Part shown: positions 61,601 to 64,000 of the stretch, piece by piece
How the letters are laid out: each line of letters opens with the position of its first letter
Position numbering within the stretch: position 1 is the first letter of the stretch
Assembly: GCA_964515335.1 (NCBI GenBank)
Contig: CAZETS010000022.1
Location: 5,547 to 69,546, forward strand
DNA: 64,000 bases
Direction of reading: 5' to 3'
Source of the DNA: TMED88 sp964515335
Lineage (GTDB): Bacteria; Myxococcota_A; UBA9160; UBA4427
Position numbers and translations under genes: made by a program
Notes under the pieces: model-generated
Seen by the model: the letters and a program-made list of their open reading frames with translations, nothing else
Database searches by the model: none
What the model was told of the DNA's origin: nothing

Positions 61601-61899
61601 TAGCCCGTGATCAGCTCCGCTCCCACGGTGCACGCGCCCTCCGCGGCGATCGCGGTCAGCGTGTCGATTCCCTGGATGCCCTGCAGCTCTTCCTCGATGC
61701 GCAGGCAGACACCGCTCTCGACCTCCTCGGGCGCCGCGCCGAGGTACGGAACGGTCACGCGGATCACGTCGACCTCGATGTCGGGAAAGGTCTTCTGCTG
61801 GATCGCGGGCAGCGAGACCAGTCCGCCGATCACCATCACGGCCATCAGCAGATTGGCAGCCACGTGGTTGGTGGCGAACCAGGCGATGACGCCCCTCAC
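58618..61899 (-). CDS. RND efflux transporter, inner-membrane pump
   Basis: GTG at 61897-61899 overlaps the adaptor stop (GTGA) and gives 1093 residues, the normal size. It shows the AcrB-like duplicated layout: NHVAANLLMAVMVIGGLVSL first helix, large porter loops, TM4 VLGLLVDDAIVVGENV with the proton-relay aspartates, and second-half helices (MSVMGVVALSGVVVNASLVL, TSLTTFAGLTPLLLERS). A serine-rich GGGSSSSH stretch in the second porter loop is unusual. The cargo could be a drug or hydrophobic metabolite. The outer-membrane channel is not in the window. Confidence 0.93.
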   Translation of the reverse strand: MRGVIAWFATNHVAANLLMAVMVIGGLVSLPAIQQKTFPDIEVDVIRVTVPYLGAAPEEVESGVCLRIEEELQGIQGIDTLTAIAAEGACTVGAELITGYDVDRALSEIKNAIDAITTFPEETEKPVVSHFELRRVALQLALSGDADERALKTIGQRVRDEIAALPGITQVDLVGERRDEISIEVSEESLRRHRLTFDQVVQAVRRSSLDLPGGSIRTRDGEVLLRTQGQAYTGREFEHVVVVTRPDGTRLMLSEVATIRDGFEEDDRYAHFDGEPAVLIVVYRIGDQRVLDLVETVKAYVGQAQAELPPGLSLTVWRDASESLRNRLDILINNGLTGFVLVFVLLSLFLRLRLAVWVALGVPIAFFGALALFPTLAISVNLATLFGFILVLGLLVDDAIVVGENVHTHQERHEDPLRASITGTQEVSVPVVFGVLTTMVAFLPLLLAPGTMGQIFGRIGLVVILCLTVSLVESQLVLPAHLGHMRIRDEGPPPDAGLRGWWKRVQEALAGSLTRLAHGPYRRALGRALEWRYAALAAGLVLLMWTSAMIGAGLIRFSFMPPVQSDYVSASLTMPLGTHVDHTVEAVEQLEAAALRVKSRLNAEYADLGEPLVRHVMTAVGEQPASTDPGPSGGGSSSSHVGEVSIELVGGQDRPIDAKAVVDLWREETPELPDADSLVFASALFHSGDPIALRLRSPDVEDLERAAEELKAKLAEYPGVFDVKDSFQEGKRELKLAILPAAQALGLTLDDLARQVRQAFYGAEAQRIQRDRDDVRVMVRFPESQRRTLGDLERMRIRTPSGAEVPFYTVARVESGRGFATIRRTDRARVITVSADVDRARANSNQIMADLRRSFLPDLLAGHPGLEFSLHGEQREQRRMSTGMLPLAAISMLLIYTLLAVPLRSYGQPLIIMSVIPFGLVGAIGGHLLMGRQLSMMSVMGVVALSGVVVNASLVLVHHVNARRADGADIVSAVALAGVARFRPIVLTSLTTFAGLTPLLLERSMSAQFLIPMAISLAFGVVFSTLITLVLVPCGYLVLDDLRRAASGVLARLGLAPAGAPGDAGAGPGGAVAALRLEADDGASPNAGRRTFG

Positions 61900-63128
61900 G
61901 ACCGCCCGCCCCGGTCGCTCGGCCCGAGCCCCACGTCGCGTCGGCCCTGTTCCGCATCCGGATCCTCGAGCGGCCGCACCTTCATGCCTTCGACCGCGGA
62001 TCGCAGCGGCGTCACCACGACCCGCTCGCCCGCGGCGAGGCCCCCGCCGACCACCACCCGGTCCGCCTCGACGCGCAGCACCTCGACGGGGCGCGCGTGC
62101 ACCTCGGATTCGTCGTCGACGACGATCACCGTGCCGTCCTCGCGCAGGGCGACCCTCGGCAGCTCGACGGCCGCCTCCACGCGGTGCCCCGCGATCTCGG
62201 CCTCGACGAAGAGACCGGCGGCGAGCGGCATCCGGCCCCGTCTCTCCTGCTCGGAGAGGTTGCGCCCGTAGGGGTCTTCGACCTCGGCGATCACGTGGAC
62301 CATGCGGCTCTGCGGATCGATCTCGCCCTCGGTGCGCACGATCCGGCCGCGCCAGACACGGTCCCGCCCGGCGAAGCGGGCACGCAATCGCACCTCGGGG
62401 CCGGGCAGTGCGTCGTCGCCGCGATCGAGCAGCGGCAGCTCGACGTAGCCGAGATCCGAGTCCGGAATCGGCAGCCTGACCTCCGCGTAGTCGACCGCGT
62501 AGATGCGGCCGATCGGCGCGCCGCGCGAGACGAACTCGCCGACGTCCACGTCGGCGCTGCGCACCCGGCCCGCGTAGGGCGCGACGAGCGTGGTGCGCCC
62601 GAGGTCGCGCGCCGCCTGGTCGAGCCGCGCGCGTGCCTCGCGGAGCGTCGCCTCGGCGACCCGCGCCGCGTTCTGCGCGTCGTCGAGGTTGGTCTGGCTC
62701 GCCACCGAGCGATCCGCCAACTGCTGTTGCCGCGTCAGCTCGCGGCTGCCGCGGCGGCTCTCGCTCTCGGCGCGCGCCACGGCCGCGCGGGCGCTCTCGA
62801 GGGCGACCTCGTAGTCGGCCCGATCGACGCGCAAGAGCTCCTCGCCCTCGTCGAAGAAGCCGCCCGAGGCGAGCGCCGGCGAGACCCACTCGACGTTGCC
62901 CGATACCTGCGGCACCAGGTCGCCCTCGCGCCGCGGCACCACCGTACCGTGGGCGCGGACCACGAAGTCGTAGGGGGCCGGGGCGACCCGCGTCACCCGC
63001 ACCACCGGCGCGCGCGGGGGCCGCGGCACCGCTTCGGCGCGAGGCTTCATGGCGAAGATCAGCGCCGTGCCGGCAAGACCGACGACGAGGATGCCCGCCG
63101 TCACGAGGGGCTTCGCGAAGCGGGTCAC
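61896..63128 (-). CDS. RND efflux periplasmic adaptor (membrane fusion protein)
   Basis: GTG at 63126-63128 overlaps the TetR gene stop and gives 410 residues. An N-terminal signal or anchor (LVTAGILVVGLAGTALIF) is followed by the lipoyl half-motif VVRAHGTVVPRREGDLVPQVSG, a coiled-coil hairpin (ARAAVARAESESRRGSRELT, then NAARVAEATLREARARLDQ), the second lipoyl half (LVAPYAGRVRSADVDVGEFV), and C-terminal beta domains. It links the pump to an outer-membrane channel. Confidence 0.92.
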   Translation of the reverse strand: MTRFAKPLVTAGILVVGLAGTALIFAMKPRAEAVPRPPRAPVVRVTRVAPAPYDFVVRAHGTVVPRREGDLVPQVSGNVEWVSPALASGGFFDEGEELLRVDRADYEVALESARAAVARAESESRRGSRELTRQQQLADRSVASQTNLDDAQNAARVAEATLREARARLDQAARDLGRTTLVAPYAGRVRSADVDVGEFVSRGAPIGRIYAVDYAEVRLPIPDSDLGYVELPLLDRGDDALPGPEVRLRARFAGRDRVWRGRIVRTEGEIDPQSRMVHVIAEVEDPYGRNLSEQERRGRMPLAAGLFVEAEIAGHRVEAAVELPRVALREDGTVIVVDDESEVHARPVEVLRVEADRVVVGGGLAAGERVVVTPLRSAVEGMKVRPLEDPDAEQGRRDVGLGPSDRGGRS

Positions 63129-63856
63129 GACGCCCCCTCTGCGCCGCGCCCAGCGACGGCGCCGCCGCTTCGCAGGCCAGCCGCCGCGAACGCGATCAGG
63201 TGGCGCAGGAGCGACTCTTCGCCCCGGGGATGCGAGAGACCGGCGGCCTCGAGGGTCGGAGCGAGGTGTCCGCCGGTGGTGTGCAGCAACATGCCCAGCA
63301 CGTAGCCGAGTCCGACGCGCAAAGTGGTCGGGTCGTGATCGGTCAGGATGCGACCCACCACGGCGAGGTAGCGATCCATCACCGGCTCGAGAAGGCGCCG
63401 CTTCAGCTCGTCGAGCCGCGGCGCCCGGTCGACGTGCAGCTGGGCCAGGATGTGGGGCGTCGCGGTGCGGCCGAGGGCCTCCGCGCGACGCCAGGCCTCG
63501 AAGCTCGGGCGCACGAACGACTCGATGACGTCCTCGAGGGCCGGCGCGTCGGGCGCCGAGGCGGCGACCACTGCGTCGAGCCGCTCGAGCCGCAAGTCGT
63601 TGACAGGGGCGACGCGCGCCTCGAAGAGGGCGGACACCAGCGCGAGCTTGCTGCCGAAGTGGTAGTGGGCCGAAGACACGCTGGTGCCGGCGCGCGCGAC
63701 CAGAGCGCGGATCGACATGCCGTCGAAGCCCCGTTCGGCGAGCAATTCCTCGGCGGCGTCGAGCAGGCGCTCTTTGGTGGCGTCCGAGGAGCCCGCGCCC
63801 GGCAGATCACGCAGCGGCGCGCCGGCCAGCGACCGGTCGGGGAGGTGGCTGGCCAA
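63125..63856 (-). CDS. TetR-family repressor of the RND operon
   Basis: TTG at 63854-63856 is chosen because GAGGAG lies six bases upstream; it gives 243 residues starting MASHLPDRS. A longer GTG/ATG frame to 63922 would run through the operator-like palindromes. The N-terminal helix-turn-helix is ATKERLLDAAEELLAERGFDGMSIRALVARAGTSVSSAHYHFGSKLALV in family terms (tail YHFGSKxxLV is diagnostic). The C-terminal ligand domain has the TetR_C AefR-like style. It is first in a GTGA-coupled trio with adaptor and pump genes, so it likely represses its own operon. Confidence 0.9.
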   Translation of the reverse strand: MASHLPDRSLAGAPLRDLPGAGSSDATKERLLDAAEELLAERGFDGMSIRALVARAGTSVSSAHYHFGSKLALVSALFEARVAPVNDLRLERLDAVVAASAPDAPALEDVIESFVRPSFEAWRRAEALGRTATPHILAQLHVDRAPRLDELKRRLLEPVMDRYLAVVGRILTDHDPTTLRVGLGYVLGMLLHTTGGHLAPTLEAAGLSHPRGEESLLRHLIAFAAAGLRSGGAVAGRGAEGAS

Positions 63857-63878
63857 GGGGGGCTCCTCGGGTCGCGAT

Positions 63879-63903
63879 GGAACGACCGTTCCAAACGTAC
63901 GTT
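63879..63903. promoter_or_regulatory. Twin palindromic operator for TetR
   Basis: Two 10-base sites, AACGACCGTT (63881-63890) and AACGTACGTT (63894-63903), are 13 bases apart start to start. The first is part of a GGAACG/CGTTCC inverted repeat. Spacing, symmetry and place just upstream of the TetR start fit an autoregulatory operator. The remaining bases to 64000 show no gene. Confidence 0.65.
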
Positions 63904-64000
63904 CGAAGCGGCGGGACCGCAAACCGACAACGGTGAATCGAGGACTGTGCCTGGCATGATTTCTGCTTGATCTCGGTTCATGGCAAGAAATCGACCGGGA

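Noticed and set aside
59023..62271. A 1082-codon open frame antisense to the RND pump gene
   Set aside because: High-GC DNA leaves long antisense frames; its product is rich in His, Arg and Asp without domains, while the other strand encodes a complete RND pump.
63857..63922. Upstream start for the TetR gene
   Set aside because: That extension would be coded by the operator-like palindromes; a GAGGAG site precedes the TTG at 63854-63856.

Overview
The window is very GC-rich (about 70 percent by eye), densely packed, and read from both strands. Many starts are GTG or TTG, and many neighbours share 4-base ATGA, GTGA or TTGA overlaps. The gene mix points to an uncultured, high-GC, diderm bacterium of deltaproteobacterial character (Myxococcota- or Binatota-like). 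It includes a glutaminyl-tRNA synthetase, a TonB-dependent receptor, PEP-CTERM surface proteins, F420-type luciferase-fold oxidoreductases, a group 3b [NiFe] hydrogenase, DUF3604 and DUF547. This placement is an inference; there is no rRNA or marker tree here.

Layout. 1-6.5 kb: the start of a TauD-type dioxygenase cut by the left edge, a membrane-anchored DUF3604 protein, a coupled glycosyltransferase/deacetylase pair, a small lipoprotein and a Glu/Leu-type dehydrogenase. 6.6-16.9 kb: one tightly overlapped operon for a cytoplasmic NAD(P)-linked [NiFe] hydrogenase (hydB-hydG-hydD-hydA), its maturation protease and the full hypABCDEF set. Its HypA lacks the zinc ribbon. 16.8-31 kb: a DUF389 membrane protein, transketolase, an Asp/Asn beta-hydroxylase-like protein, tRNA-Pro(UGG), leuCD, pyruvate kinase, a DUF2142-type membrane protein coupled to an enoyl-CoA hydratase, DUF1499, an acyl-CoA synthetase and a small terpenoid-cyclase-like toroid protein. 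31-36.5 kb: a YyaL/DUF255 protein, a zinc alcohol dehydrogenase, a CPBP protease, and a coupled LMW phosphatase/fructosamine-kinase pair that looks like a protein deglycation module.

36.5-42.8 kb is the most interesting part. A cobalamin riboswitch precedes five tightly spaced genes: two PEP-CTERM surface proteins, a TonB-dependent receptor, an exported propeller-like protein and a secreted protein of unknown fold. I read this as a vitamin B12 capture and import system in which exosortase-sorted surface proteins take the place of the Bacteroidetes BtuG/BtuH-type lipoproteins.

42.8-64 kb: an F420-type oxidoreductase, a YugP-like protein that has lost its protease core in frame and is coupled to an M50 protease, a cold-shock gene with two strong hairpins, an MltF-like lytic transglycosylase, small exported proteins, DUF547, a second F420-type enzyme, glnS, a LysA-like decarboxylase, a sugar ABC transporter operon with an SDR dehydrogenase inside it, a TPR protein, and a TetR-adaptor-RND efflux operon whose upstream region carries two palindromic operator candidates.

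Coordinates include stop codons. No rRNA, CRISPR array, insertion sequence or prophage was seen.
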